Source: Agrypnia vestita (taxonomy: Eukaryota > Arthropoda > Insecta > Trichoptera > Phryganeidae). From it: DNA of 64,000 nt. The DNA is taken from assembly GCA_016648135.1 (NCBI GenBank), contig JADDOH010010148.1, positions 1 through 64,000 on the forward strand, written 5' to 3'. The translations under genes and the position numbers were made by a program. The notes beneath the pieces are model-generated. The model had not been told where the DNA came from. It saw only the letters and a list, made by a program, of their open reading frames with translations, and searched no databases. This document shows positions 32,682 to 45,375 of the stretch, piece by piece. Within the stretch, counting starts at the first letter, position 1, and each line of letters begins with the position of its first letter.

Positions 32682-33486
32682 TTTATTATATAAGTCTTCA
32701 TACTTTCACTATTGTCAATTTGTATTAATATTTACATTGTCCTGCGCGTAATATACAAATAATACTTCGTATCCCTGAGCCCTATAATCCCTTGATTTAT
32801 TCACTGATCAGGCAGGCCCTTGGCGTTGCTGCTATTTATATCGCCCATCACCTAAGGTCATATGGGCTGAAAGTTCATAAAAGCAAGTCCAGATCGGCTC
32901 AACATAAAACGTCAAATAATTCAAAAGGGTGGGTACATAGTACGTACTCTGTTTCACATAATATATGTAATAAAGTTTTTAAGTTAATATAAAAAGTTTA
33001 AGATAAGTTTAAAGTCTCGTATGTGTTGGTGCAAAGTTTAGTTGAAAATGATTTCGACAAGTCGCAGAAGCTGTAAGCCTTTTTTTGGGAAACATATTTT
33101 CTGGACGCCGCTGCCGCCGCGCCGGTTATAGCGGAAATTTTGCGCATACTCCGGATAGTGTACGTGAAAATGCTCTATAGGGTAGGTAGGCGTGTTCAGA
33201 TTGTATCGCTATAGAGAGGTTATATTTATTTTTACACATCCTTGTATCTACCTATTGTCTCTCATATTTGAATTGGGTAGAGAACATAACTTCTACGTGA
33301 GTTTAATTATTTTACATTTTACTTACACTAGTATAGAGAGTATCATAAATATAGAAAAATATGGACTAGGTGGAAATACAAATAATTAATTAATGATAAA
33401 AAAAAAGCCGAAATTACTGTTGTAAAGGTGTTAGTAACGGTAATGTCGAGGGGAAATGAGAAGAGTAAATGAAAGTAATATTGTTA
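32682..33486. other. Non-coding stretch
   Basis: No gene or element that I can support. Confidence 0.45.
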
Positions 33487-34363
33487 GGGCCGGTCTTATA
33501 AACGTCCGTTAGTTAGATGTCAGACCAAATAAACCGAAATTTGATACAAATGTCACTTTTTTCGTCTTATAACAATCCGTTAATCAAATTTTAGTAAAAT
33601 TTTACCGACGGCCGATACCGACAGTCGAACCACCAGTTTACCGTCCGTTAGTTGAAACTGACAGAAGTATGACAGATTGACGTATTATTTTTTAAGGTTA
33701 GGTCCGCTGTCAATTTGCGTTTAATGCTGTTTTTTTAATATGTACATATATACCGTGCTGACTGTTGCTACATTTTCAAGGAAAAATGTTTTCACATAAC
33801 GATGTCGAGCTATTATTGTATTCAAGTTCGTCGGATAAAGAACAAACTCGACGACAAAGAATGTTCAATATACGAGTAGATTATTTTAATATTTTAGATG
33901 ACGCAGATTTTATCTACCGCTTTCGCTTGTCAAAAAGGTCTGCTCAAGAGCTTATATGAGCTTCTAGAAGATATTGGGAACAATGTAAAAAGGCGCATCC
34001 GTAGGAATCTGACATTATCACCAACTACAAAATTGCTTGTTGCCTCGAGATTCTATGCTCTAGGATCAATATTATTAGCTGCTCAGACTAAGTTGGGGTT
34101 TTAAAGGCTATTACCAATGTAGTGTTGTGGGAAGTATCCCAAAAATCTGATGCGAGCGAGAAATTTTAGATAGAAAAGAGATATAATTCGCTTTTGACAG
34201 CTCTAAAATCATAGACAAGAGCAGTGCGATATTGCGATACTTACGGACGGTAAAAAAAGTTTTATTAGACGAGCATCGGTAACATTTATACACGAACGGC
34301 CATCCGTTAGTATATTGTCGATAGACTAACGGAAATTTGGTCTTTCGTTTATAAGACCGGCCC
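33487..34363 (+). mobile_element. Harbinger element, internally deleted
   Basis: Inverted ends GGGCCGGTCTTATAAACG and CGTTTATAAGACCGGCCC, flanked by TTA (33484-33486 and 34364-34366), give an 877-bp element. The interior codes for the N-terminal part of a PIF/Harbinger transposase (see 33765-34104). The DDE catalytic part is gone. TTA duplication and the coding remnant independently point to the same superfamily. Confidence 0.85.
33765..34104 (+). pseudogene. Harbinger transposase N-terminal remnant, frameshifted
   Basis: The first frame reads VDYFNILDDADFIYRFRLSK, RSAQELI, then a stop. The second frame takes over with ELLEDIGNNVKRRIRRN and LTLSPTTKLLVASRFYALGS. Joined by a small indel near 33950, the order matches HARBI1-like transposases (D..F..RFRLSK....L...I......R...L+...KLL+ALRFYA.GS). 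The D-D-E catalytic residues would lie downstream and are absent, so no active transposase can be made. Confidence 0.75.
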
Positions 34364-35159
34364 TTAATCAAATTAATATCCGAGTTTAAACTTTCAACAT
34401 TATTGTGACGAGATGGACAAGTTTATTTGTTTATTTTTAGAAAAGAATAATTATTATCCATGATGTGGCAAGCGATTCAGAAATGTTATTACGGTGCTCT
34501 TTTAGTTCAATATTGAGATTTCTGGAAGTTTGACCGATGTTTGTACTATTACAATCTCCGCACGAAATTTCGTATAGTTCACTTCTTATTCTTAATGATC
34601 TATTTTTTATTTTAAATTGAAGTAATTTATTAATAGTGTAATACGCGGTCTAATATTGAGAGGGAGAATTGAGTTATTTAACTAAGTATTGTGTAGTATA
34701 TATAGTATTTTCATCCATTAAATGTTATCAATATTTTTATTTTATTTATTTGCCATATCGTTTGCCGCGCACTCTACTCGTCTACGAACGGAGAAACGAC
34801 ACGCATTAACTTGTAGCAGTGTTGGTTGCACTGTAATACACTGCAGTGTATTAATTGCATTTGACACGCAAAATGATTAGCCCATGTTCCGTTGCACTCT
34901 GCAGTGCCACAGAACCGGACACGACTCAATCAGCACCCACTCGACTAATAATAATAGCTCTACAATACAGACATCCTAAAACTTCACAGTTACGGAAATG
35001 GACATTTAGAGATATATTCTGTTTGGCATCATACAAAGCAGGAAAAGAATCAAGTGAGTGAGAGAAGAAAAATAAGTACCTTTTCTACATAACAGAACAG
35101 TAGCTGCATAATGAAATTAGATATTTGCTGAAAAAAAACGTTATCCAGGCATAAAATCG
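34364..35159. other. Non-coding stretch
   Basis: Contains an 18-bp palindrome AATACACTGCAGTGTATT at about 34835. No gene is supported. Confidence 0.45.
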
Positions 35160-35600
35160 GCTGGTTTGACGAAGTTATCCATAAACTTCTTCAACGAATA
35201 TCCCTCCACATCCCAACTCGCAATAACACACGCTCACCTACTTTTCATCTCCCTCTTTGCAAGACCAACTCAAAACAAAACTCCTTTATGTACAGATCCA
35301 CAAATTCATTTAACACAAACTATCACAACATTGACATTTTTAACTCAACGATTGGGGACATAAAACAACAATATTTACACAACTGCACTCAAACTAATTC
35401 ATACAATTTATCTTCCCTTCTACTCCCGCCCCGCATTCCCCTCCACCCTCTCCACTCGCTGTGAAAATAATTAAAAAAATATATTTTACTGCATTTGGCA
35501 TAATTTTATATCCATTATTTTATATTTGTTAATAATATACATATATCTGCTGTTAATTTTCCCCAAAATAAATATATAAAATAAAATATGGAAATGCGTG
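35160..35600 (+). pseudogene. Jockey-like LINE 3' fragment, diverged copy
   Basis: ATCCCAACTCGCAATAACAC, GCAAGACCAACTCAAAACAA, CTCCTTTATGTACAGATCCA, CAAATTCATTTAACACAAAC match the minus-strand coding end at 21496-21795 at the DNA level, but the frame is broken. The 3' UTR ends CCCCAAAATAAATATATAAA. Confidence 0.65.
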
Positions 35601-38039
35601 GCAGTCAAAGAGGTTATAATATAATAGACTGAAAATCTTGACGGTGACAAAACTTTTGTGGTGACAAGGCCAATAATATTTCAACTAAAGCGTTTAGTCG
35701 TCTATGGCGCATCGTCTGTACTACATGTCAGCCCATTTTTAGAAGAATTTTCGCCTTTTTAGTGGTTAAATTATCCAAAATGGTGACGTATTTGGTCAAA
35801 ATTATTCAATGTCCTCTAATAAACTATCAAAACCAACAAACAATATAACATTCCATCGATTCCTGGCAATTGCCAGCATTTTTTTAGCATTTTTATTGGC
35901 AACAAATGTTCGTCATATTTATACCTGGTACGCGCAAAGTTTATGCATCCATTATCGTTAAATCATTTTTAAAAAATGTGCGAAACTTGATCTATTTATT
36001 CGTTTTGCGAAAATCGAATGAAGGTGTTTCCGTAACAATCGCCCTTTACGTTCGGATATTTTCGAGACATGCCGAAGGTTGACGAATCTTTGTATCCCCA
36101 CCGCCACAACCCCTGCGTCAACTTTGAGAGCTTACTTTATCTCTATTTATTACAATCACTTTGGTGTCAGCTAGTAATTTTCATTCTTGGGAACCGGTAC
36201 TTTGGTAGGCACCATGTTGGGCTTGTCCAAATACCGAGATTACGGTACTGGCAGATTTTTTGAATACAAAAATTATGTTTTTGTATTTTCGTTTCACCAC
36301 CTTGTTTCTATCATCGGACAATCTTTGTTCATTGGCATCGTTTAGAAAACATAATAAAATTATACATCTTAATTTTATTTTAAAATCCCAATAATTTTTG
36401 TTTTGTGCTAAAAATTACTAATAAAAGAAATTAAAAATTCATTATATTCTTTAATTAAAATTAAATCATGGAGTAAATCAAGAAAAATGCTACGAGGATT
36501 CAAAGTCAATACTACCTGCTTTCCTGGAATTCGAACGAGTTTTTCGTAATGTGGGAAAATAGCGACTAAAATATGATTGTAATTAAATTATGTTACTTCA
36601 TACATTTAATCTTATTGAGTTTGAAATTAAATGAGTTTTTTTCAATTAATGGTAAAATATATTTTTTGCTATTTTTTTTATTTTTGTGAAGTACTTTAAT
36701 ATTTGAATTTTGTTAATACTTAACGTTTGTATGTACACAAAATAAATAAATAAAAAAAATATGAACAATAAAAAATTCAATTCTGCTGCAATGCAATTTT
36801 TTTAATAATGAAAGCATTTAAATTTCCGGTGCTGGCACCGGGATCCCGGTATTGAACATTCCCAGGACTGCATTCCCGATTCTGCAAAGAATCTCCGGGA
36901 TCGAAAGCCTTAGTGGAATTGAATAATAAACTGGGAAGCATCCGGGAATGAATAGAAACCGGCCAACGTCCGCTACTGCTCTGACCTTATGTGATAACGC
37001 ATATTTTTTTATTTTAAATACGTCTAAATGTATACTTTTTTAAATTTATTTTATTTTTGTCGCCCCTCGAAAATGCTGCCCTTAGGCGTTACCTTACATT
37101 CTTAATAATCAGAGCCGGGCCTGCGTCAATACAGATGAAACATTTCTGTTGAAACTGACAGATGATGGTATATAAATAATGCAGAGCATGCTGAGTAGTT
37201 ATTTTCTTCCGCAAATTTATCTCAAATCTCAAGTCTGGGGTAAAACATAATTTATTTTATCTGCACATGGCAATCTACGCGATGCAATTCGAAATAAATT
37301 GATAGAATAGATTTCATGCTATAATTATAGCGTGGTATAGAGAACGCAAATAATGATGATCGACGACGTAACATTACTTGGGTAATTACTTAATTACGCT
37401 ATTTACATAAAATCTAATAAATAATTCTGAAATTATCGTAATGTATTGGTATTATTGCTGTTTTATATCAATCTTTACGTATAATTAACTTATTATATCC
37501 ACTAATCAGGAAATCCATGCAAAGATTGTCAGCTTCATTAATATACTGCAACACGGTGTAGATTTATTTATTATCTTAGAATTATCTAATAAAACATTGA
37601 TTTATTTGTTGGGGGTCAAAATTAGTTGAGTTTTACTGTATTCTGGGAAATAGACGTACATTTCAAATCAGATTAGCATTAAATAATAAAACCCCAGCAG
37701 TTTTCTTTATACATAAACAAAAAATATATGCTTGGGTTTTGTTTTGCTTACAGTGCCTATGTTATAAATTCTTGAAAAAGATCAGTACCGGTTTATAGAT
37801 TCAGATTAGATAAAACTTCTCAGTTCAACATAATATATATTAATTATTATGAATAATATTCCTTTTGTTGCCGAAATATGCATTTTAAATTACAAAATTT
37901 AAATGCGTAATGGATAACAACCGAAATTATTATGAAGCTAATTGATTGATCGACGACTTCCTTTAAAAAGAGGCATATATTCAGAATAAAATTTGCTATT
38001 TATAGTATGTTATACTTTACATATTCACAGTTTTAGGTT
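35601..38039. other. Non-coding stretch
   Basis: A local CGGGA-rich patch (36830-36970: GGGATCCCGG, CCGGGA, GGGAATG) ends in a hAT-like CCGCTACTG, but no left end was found. Otherwise nothing that I can support. Confidence 0.4.
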
Positions 38040-38407
38040 TTGTTTTGGAAGGAGTTTGGCATTAAAACACCACCCTTGCCAGACGGGTTGGTGAGTTTTG
38101 AAATCAGCCGCCCTAAACATAGGGAACAGACGCTGTTTTGCAGCCGCCCATTATGGGTCAGACGCTACTGCCTGTTGGTCTGCGAGAGGTATTTTATTTC
38201 CCTCGTACCCTCCATATCTGGAGAGCTTTCCCCTAACTACCCGGGGACGCAACTCCTAGCGGTTATAACAATAAGCCATATATACCTAACCTAGCAGTTA
38301 TAACAATAAGCAATAAGCCGAAATAAGAAGGAAGGACAGAAGGGTATGGAAGAGGCCTATATCTAGCAGTGGAGAGATTAAGGCTGAGGAAGAAGAAGAA
38401 GAAGATT
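38040..38407 (+). mobile_element. LINE 3' end (RTE-like) with GAA tail
   Basis: The end AGGCCTATATCTAGCAGTGG, AGAGATTAAGGCTGAGG, (AAG)n is a familiar lepidopteran RTE-type LINE 3' terminus. The upstream piece has GGGAACAGACGCTGTTTTGC and CTACCCGGGGACGCAACTCC but no convincing protein. Confidence 0.55.
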
Positions 38408-39080
38408 TTTTTGTTTTCTTATACTTGAGTTAAATATTGAGCGAACAGGTTAATGTATTATATCAAAGAACATATTCTTATTGAGAAGTTGCAATTTCAG
38501 AACAAAGTTATTTTATTTCAGTTATTATTATTATTACCGCATAAAATACATCGTTATTCGAGGTTATTAACCACAGTAGTAAGAACGTTGGTGGAGTGTA
38601 ATATTTTTTGTATAGATGTGTACACGGAATACGTATCAATATTCTTACTATTTTCTTGTATTTATGTAAATTTATCATACGAATATTTTTGTATATCTTA
38701 TGTTATTGATGCTGTATGTTAGTTAATACACAACATGTTAATTCTGTGTAAACTTGTATAGCGATTTCTGTACTATTCAATAATCATGTGTAATTTGATT
38801 TTTATATGTACTGTTATATACCCATGAATAAATAAATAAATAAATATAAACCGCGTGGATGTGTTAAGATTCAATTCTCGAAGTTTCGCTATAAGATTTG
38901 TATAAAATATGATTTTTTTTTCAATACCTTAATATATCAAACGACCGTAATATCTTGTATTAAAATTTATGTATGTTAAAAGGCATTTATTTTTTAGACA
39001 AATAGTAAAGTCACTAAAAAACAACAGTTTATATGTTCTCGTAACTTTGTTATTTAAACATATTTTCTCCGTCGTTTCAG
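38408..39080 (+). other. Probable last-intron sequence before the aristaless exon
   Basis: AT-rich; AATAAATAAATAAATAAATA at about 38825-38845 is LINE-tail-like. It ends in TTTTCTCCGTCGTTTCAG, a good polypyrimidine tract and AG acceptor directly before homeodomain residue 47. Confidence 0.6.
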
Positions 39081-39632
39081 GTGTGGTTCCAGAACAGGCG
39101 CGCCAAGTGGAGGAAGCAGGAGAAGGTCGGCCCCCAGGGGCACCCCTACAACCCCTACCTGCCCGGCGGCTCCCCCGCGCCGCCCGTGCAGACGGCCCTG
39201 CCCAACCCCTTCACGCACCTCGGCTTCAACTTCCGGAAGCCCTTCGACGGCGCGAACCTCGCCTCCTTCCGCTACCCGCCGCTGCACGCCGGCCCCGTGG
39301 GCTACCTGGGCGCGGGCCACCCCTTCCACCGCGCCGCGCCGCCGCTCTTCCCGCAGGGCATGGGCCACCTGTACAGCCCGGCGGCGGCCAGCTCCTTCCA
39401 GACGCTGCTGGCCAACATCTCCGCCGCGCAGAGGCCCAAGCTCGCGCAGGGCTCGGCCCCCGAGTACGCCACGCAGTCGCCGCCCCTGTCGCCAGGGGGG
39501 GGCTCGTCCCCCGGCGCCCCCGAGGTGGACCGGAGGAGCTCCAGCATCGCCGCCCTGAGGCTGAAGGCGCGGGAGCACGAGCTCAAGCTGGAGATGCTGA
39601 GGCAGAACGGACACGGAGATCTGATCAGCTGA
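39081..39632 (+). CDS. al: Aristaless-type homeobox protein, last coding exon
   Basis: The exon opens in frame (phase 0) with VWFQNRRAKWRKQE, homeodomain residues 47-60, with Q50 and N51 of the paired-like class. A split between residues 46 and 47 is a classic intron position in paired-type homeobox genes. Then come KVGPQGHPYNPYLPGG, PNPFTHLGFNFRKPFDG, LASFRYPPLHAG, LYSPAAASSFQTLLANI, and the C-terminal OAR region RRSSSIAALRLKAREHE with ...LKLEMLRQNGHGDLIS. This order is that of insect Aristaless, a transcription factor for appendage patterning and, in butterflies, wing traits. The exon codes for 183 residues and is far more GC-rich than its surroundings. The tail is shorter than in Drosophila. 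Lepidoptera have two aristaless paralogues; I cannot say which this is. Confidence 0.9.
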   Translation: MWFQNRRAKWRKQEKVGPQGHPYNPYLPGGSPAPPVQTALPNPFTHLGFNFRKPFDGANLASFRYPPLHAGPVGYLGAGHPFHRAAPPLFPQGMGHLYSPAAASSFQTLLANISAAQRPKLAQGSAPEYATQSPPLSPGGGSSPGAPEVDRRSSSIAALRLKAREHELKLEMLRQNGHGDLIS

Positions 39633-40275
39633 ACTCGCGGCTGTCGACATTTTTGGATAGCTGAGCCTTTCGTTATTTAAAGGATTATGAGGACACGTTA
39701 ATCTGCTCAATGTACACGCTCAGTAGAGTAATAATCGTTTTTTTTTTTTTGTATAAATGTAGGCAGGTACTTCAATTTGAGCGAGGAAATTAGATGTATA
39801 TGTGTATGTACAATAGAATCAATGACGGCATTGTCCACAAAACATAATTATGTTATAAATATATACAACTTTGCAATCTACACGACTCAACAGCAATTAA
39901 GCTAATTGTATCAATGATGAAAATTCTCATTGTATTGAGTATAGAGCTTAGAGTGAAGAAGCATCTCACAGTTTAAAAGAAATGTGCTGTAGTCTTCTTA
40001 GAATATCGAATTATTTTCCAATTCCATCCGTGCATTTTGCAAAGTGAGGCCCGCAATGTTCCTAATAAAGTTCGTCTTCATGCCATCCAACAAGGGCTTC
40101 TGTCAGACAGGTAATGGCAAGTGGCTGGTACTGCACCTCCACGAATTTTGGTGAACAGCTGATTCCTGGGTCTCTCCAGTTACAGACAACGCGTCCATCC
40201 GTCAGCCATTACAGTAATCTTCCGGCTCTTCGTCCTAATGATGAGGGTAATTTATTTTTCTAAATAACTATGAAT
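39633..40275 (+). other. Likely 3' UTR of the aristaless-type gene
   Basis: No frame follows the stop. AATAAA occurs at 40064-40069 (CCTAATAAAGTTC) and again near 40271, and either could serve polyadenylation. The extent is inference. Confidence 0.4.
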
Positions 40276-40309
40276 AAAACACAACGTTGTTTACTTCACA
40301 CAATGACAC

Positions 40310-40385
40310 TTTAATTGAACAAATTAATTAAAACGTTTTCGATGCTTAGTGCTCATCATCTTCAGTAATATACTAACTAACACTA
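40310..40385 (-). ncRNA. Hammerhead-like motif 11 (degenerate)
   Basis: On the minus strand: CTGAAGAT, hairpin GATG..GCATC, GAAAACGTTTTAATTAATTT, then CAATTAAAGTGTCA. It keeps the order of motifs 2 and 8, but the core is altered and GAAAC has become GAAAAC. Confidence 0.3.
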
Positions 40386-43179
40386 GAAAACATTTTATCT
40401 ACTACATGGGGCGGGAGCAGGGGAGGGGTAGGCGGAAAGTGAAAGTGGTTGCTGGGAGGGGCTAGTATGGCTAGAAGGGGGGATGTAATAAGTGGTGTTT
40501 GTATGTTTAGGGCTTTATCATTATTTAGATGAATTTCTATATTTTCCAAGATGTCCAATTTCTTTCCTTTTTAATTGTCCTGGCGACGGACTCTAGTGTT
40601 CCTGTTAAACGCACCCAAATAAATTCTCATGTACAAGATAAATTTTGTGACATAAACATGGTCTTAAGTATTATGCATATAATATAGTTTTAAATGTAAG
40701 TATTTAATAAATACTTCACTTAAACTCTATTTACTTAATTTGTTAAGAACTTACGTGGACATGACGTCATTGTGACTAGGTTTTGAAATAGGTGAAAGGA
40801 ATGACTCATATTTACTCCGTCCAGTGTACTATTTAGACGTGGAACAATATATTTTATATTTCATAAGTATTAAAACAATTGTGATGAACTTTTCTATAAA
40901 TAAAAAATATTCAGTATCTATCCGTCCATTTTTACGAAATAAATTAAGACCCTAATATTAAATTATGAATATTATTATTTTTTGATTAAGTACGTTGTTT
41001 TAAATATGTATATGATAGTAAAAAAATAAAGTTTCTTTACCTGTTATTTTTCTAATTATCGGTAGATACATAAATATAAATACATACAATAATATCTTTC
41101 AATATTGTTAAAGTGCCCCAAAGATTTATATTATAAAATATGTATTTAAAAATATTATCTTGTACGATGTATACTTACGGTTGTATATTGTATTATTATT
41201 CGTATTCATATTTTGTTTATTCCTTTATGTTTAATAAATAAAGCATCAATTGCTCAATCTTTCCAGCAAAAATGTTGCATTTGGGTTACATTTTTTGTCA
41301 AATAATATAATTCATTATTTCCCTTGTATGGTATGAATATTGGGAGGCAAAGGTGTTCTCAACATATAAATAATCTTTGTAATTTTTACTCCAACTTGCT
41401 CTATAACCGTGTATCACGGAAAGTTTTTAGTACTTTAAAAGCGGGGTAATCTTCTAAAAGTGTAGTGAAATTAATTTCGAAAAAATATGCGTACATTTTA
41501 CAATTATTCTTATTTTTATGGCTCGGCGATGTTTTGTGTCAACTTTATAAAGACAAAAAGTATTTATTTACAAGTGTGTTTACTTACTTTCTTTATGCCG
41601 GGAAAATAATTATTTTATTTTGTGGTGCACAATGTGGGCTATTATTCGTCATCGCCGCTTTCGGAGTTGTAATTCGTTAAAAACTTCGTTATTCATAGTA
41701 ATACATACTGTAAAATATGCAGTGATCCTCTAGGAATCCGACTTATACATTTATATTTTAACACTTTTACTTGTCACCATAAAAAATATTAATTATATAT
41801 GATAATTATCATCTTGCCTAAAATAAAATTTGCAAATTTTTCGTTTAAGCTCCCAATACTTAGTATTACATTCTTCCATTTAGGTCAACATTTTGGCAAA
41901 ATTACAGTTTTAATCGTTACTATATATTATGTAAAAGTTATGATTTTTTGTTAATAAAAAATATCTTTTTTATAATGCATAAGTTAAATCGAAAAATTGT
42001 ATAGTTTTTCGTACACCCTTTAGGTAATATAAAAATTGCAAAAATGTGACATCTATACCAGTTCTACCTATAACTTAAATCTTTTTTATAATATATGTGA
42101 TTTGTGTACAGAATATTAAGTAATCTAAAACCCGTCCTAAGCAATATATTAACAGTTAACCTATTAAACCAGAATAGACGCACTAAAATATAATTAAGAT
42201 CTCTAGATGTACTTATTATTTATAAGAAATTTTGAAAATTAGGTAGCGCATATTGTTAACAATATATTATTTATATTTATATTATTATAAAAAATGTACA
42301 AACTCTTTGTTAGTATATTTACTATTACAACAGTAATATTTTTATTGTGAAAGAAAAATTAGGTGAAATTGTAAAGTAAATGTTTATTATTATGTATAAT
42401 CGAGCACATCGCTTAGATTATATATTTTTAAAATAAATAAATCAGTATTAAAATATAATCTATCGTTTTTATTTTCTTATAAAATTCTTCGAAAACTCCA
42501 TAACCCAATTTATGTAATTATATATAAAATTGGAAACTATGAGCAATGAGTGATTATCCTCCGTTTTATGAACAAAAATATCCACATTGTTCCAAAGAAA
42601 TATAATTTAATTATGTATTTAATATTAAGATAATAACACAGTGCCAGGGCATCGGGAAGCAGTGATAATATAACCAAATCTTCCCCCTAGGCATCTGGAT
42701 ATTACAAAAAATTGGTTTAGTCTAGAGACCAAAGGTCACAGTCAACGTGAACTCATACCAGCACACTAAACAGTCAAGGATATTGGTATTCAGTTCATCT
42801 TGTGTGCAGAGAAATTGTCAAAGAACTAGGATTGTTGTAGAAATATCAAATATTAATATTATTAAAATATACCTCCTGATGACGTAGCTAGAAAGAGGGG
42901 GACTGTAATAGTCTAAGGCTCAACGGTCGACGAATATTGTCATTACCCAGCGCTCCGCCCGGTCCACAGGCAGTTTACTGTCAGTTTAGAGTTCCACCAA
43001 AGACAAAGGAAACCAAGCAATGTATACATCTTTACTTTGGAGGAAATATTTCAGATATGTAGGCATATTCACAAACCAGATTAGCTGTCTCATTGGGTAT
43101 GGTATAGAAAAAGATGAGTATCCAAAATAGTATGTGAGAATATACAATTTGTAGAATCATTTTTTTACCATCGTCGAGG
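40386..43179. other. AT-rich non-coding stretch
   Basis: No gene that I can support. CCTCCTGATGACG at about 42872 recalls motif 1 but lacks the hairpin and GAAAC. The hydrophobic 71-codon frame at 41465-41680 has no recognisable family. Confidence 0.45.
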
Positions 43180-43350
43180 TATATATTGAAGGCAATAATC
43201 GTAGAGACCGCTCAAGATCAAACCACATAGACCAGGTTATCGGAGAAGTGCGCTGTAGCACCTACCAAGAAATGAAGAGGCTGTCAGGTGACAGAGAGGA
43301 GTGGAGAGATCGAGTGCTTGGTGCAGACCAATCTTAGGATTGTGACCCAA
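43180..43350 (+). pseudogene. LINE C-terminal relic
   Basis: The plus strand reads IEGNNRRDRSRSNHIDQVI, GEVRCSTYQEMKRLSGDRE, EWRDRVLGADQS, stop. It matches the (E)GKRGRGRP..RW.D.......S......A.DR..WR ending of LINE proteins, with the GRP motif decayed to RDRSRS. Confidence 0.65.
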
Positions 43351-44666
43351 AAAAAAATCATTTTGCCCTGAAATTAATATTGATAAATCTTCCAGCGAAT
43401 TATTGTATTAGTATATTTTTTATTTTAATATAACAACCTTATTTAATTTGTTTAATATTTTATCAAAAGATATCAATTTGAAGTTGTTTTTTCAGGAATA
43501 AAAAAGACGAACGTTTCGTAAAACAGGAAACAAACAATGAGTGTCCAATATTCACAGATTATGCAAGTCATTAATAATAATTAAAATATATATTATAATC
43601 AATGAAATACAGCTAACAAATACCTATTAGTTATTTATTAGAATGTAACAATGAATGTGTTTGCACTCAATCTTCTACTTAACCTAGCAGAGTTTAAATT
43701 CCCTTTCCCAACAAATATTACTTGCAGATTGTCAATATTTATTTTTTTAAAGTTCTGATAAATTTCTTGAAAGATAATTATCTCCAATTGTAAAGGGATT
43801 CATTACTTGCAGTAATAAATGTATATGTGTACGCATATTTCAATTAACTTTTTTACGTGTATGTATTTGAATGAAAATATGCTCGGATTAGTGATTCGCA
43901 TTAACACCCTTCTACTGGGTGACACCCCAGAAAATTATTTAAAAAAATTTATAACAATGGTTTGCGTAGTTTTTTTTCAATTGGCCACCTATGTATTAAT
44001 ATAATCTTCGACAACCATGATATTAAGAAACGGTGATGCCAATGTACAAAGCCATTGCATATCAAATACTTCTTATTCTAGAGAGTTTGGTAAGGTCAGT
44101 GACGCTTCTGAGCAAAGGCAAGTAAGGCTGTGCCTAAGGGTGACCAGTTCTAAGGAGTGGAATGTAGAAATTACATTTAAAACAAATATATTCCTATCTT
44201 GCTATACAGCCACTCTTTATTTAACTTTTTGCTGTAATGGCTTTTCAAAATTATGGCTCAGTTTCGATTTACGGCCTAAAATTTTAATATATAAGGATAA
44301 ATAAAAGGATATTATCATAAAATATTTCTTATTATAAACTTTATCATAAGAGATCGTCCCATTAGATACCAATTATCAATTTCTTAAACCTGGTTAAAGT
44401 ATTGGTGCATTTAAATTAGCGTATAATTTTTATTCTTTATCTAATATCTCATTAAAAAAAGAAATAGGTCAATCTTTAAAAGACACTTAAAGCCCCATTC
44501 CTCAAAATTATGCTAAAATAATCCAACAAAAATTTAGTCAAAAAGAAAAAATTCGGCAATGCCGATTGATATTTTAAGTGTAGTGTAAGTTGGAAAAAAT
44601 CGAAAAGCATTGCATCGAAATGGAACTGTCATAAAATAATACAAATTCAAAGGACAGCATGATTTA
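43351..44666. other. Non-coding stretch
   Basis: No gene or element that I can support. The frames at 43819-44304 show no recognisable motif. Confidence 0.45.
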
Positions 44667-45375
44667 GCGCTTGTTCATACACAGCGGGAACCGTACAGTT
44701 TCAGAATCGCGTTTCAAAACATGCGATTTGTGTCATCTGTTCACACAGCCGCGGTTAATAAGCGATTTGTGCGCGCGAAAATAAACGTCAGTTTGACAGT
44801 TCTGGTGCCGTTCTCCATCTTTGAATATCAGAGATATATTCGCTCATTACTTAGTTAACGACGGCCGTGGCAAGACACATAAATATCATTCTGTCAGTTC
44901 ATTTTTGGTGAATAAATACCTACTTCTCTAAAATACTATTTTTTTACACTATTTCCAAATATCTCCACCAACTCCTGCCAAGCTTGGTTCTTGGCATATT
45001 TGAGTAATCCTCACACTATTACAGGTCTTTTCTCTCATATTACAGGTCTTTTCTCCACTTCATCAATAAAAAGTTCAGTGTCAAAACGATCCATAACCAT
45101 AGAAAAGAGAATATAATCCACGCGTGCTCCTGTTGTGACATGGAACCGTGCGGTGCCCGCAACGCGACTGAACGCTCTCGTAAGGCCCCATAGTAATAGG
45201 ATCGTGCGGGCGCCGTGCGGGTCTATTTTCTAGCGGTTGGGTTGCGGGCACCGCAGCGGTTGACTAACCGCACGGTTGTGTCTGAACGACCACATACAAA
45301 CCTAGGTAAATGAGACCCGCACGGATCTCATGCGATTCTGAAACGGCACGGTTTCCGCTGTGTCTGAACAAGCGC
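44667..45375. mobile_element. Harbinger-type MITE with MADF-like relic, copy 1
   Basis: 709 bp with inverted ends GCGCTTGTTCATACACAGCG / CGCTGTGTCTGAACAAGCGC extending to about 43 bp, and TTA at both flanks (44664-44666, 45376-45378). The minus strand contains DRFDTELFIDEVEKRPVI, and after a frame loss LLKYAKNQAWQELVEI. This is the start of a MADF domain, which accompanies many PIF/Harbinger elements. A 20-bp direct duplication (ATTACAGGTCTTTTCT..) breaks the domain. GC-rich half near the right end. It cannot encode a full protein. Confidence 0.85.

Noticed and set aside
36800..36975. CGGGA-rich patch ending in CCGCTACTG
   Set aside because: It looks like a hAT right end, but no left end or duplication was found.
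39054..39710. 218-codon minus-strand frame and 231-codon second plus-strand frame over the homeobox exon
   Set aside because: Shadows of a GC-rich coding exon. Only the frame starting at 39081 gives homeodomain and OAR motifs.
41465..41680. Hydrophobic 71-codon open frame
   Set aside because: Poly-A/T-driven hydrophobic codons in AT-rich DNA, with no known family and no neighbour support.
42868..42900. CCTCCTGATGACG resembling hammerhead-like motif 1
   Set aside because: The hairpin and GAAAC are missing, so a chance match or an unrecognisable relic.
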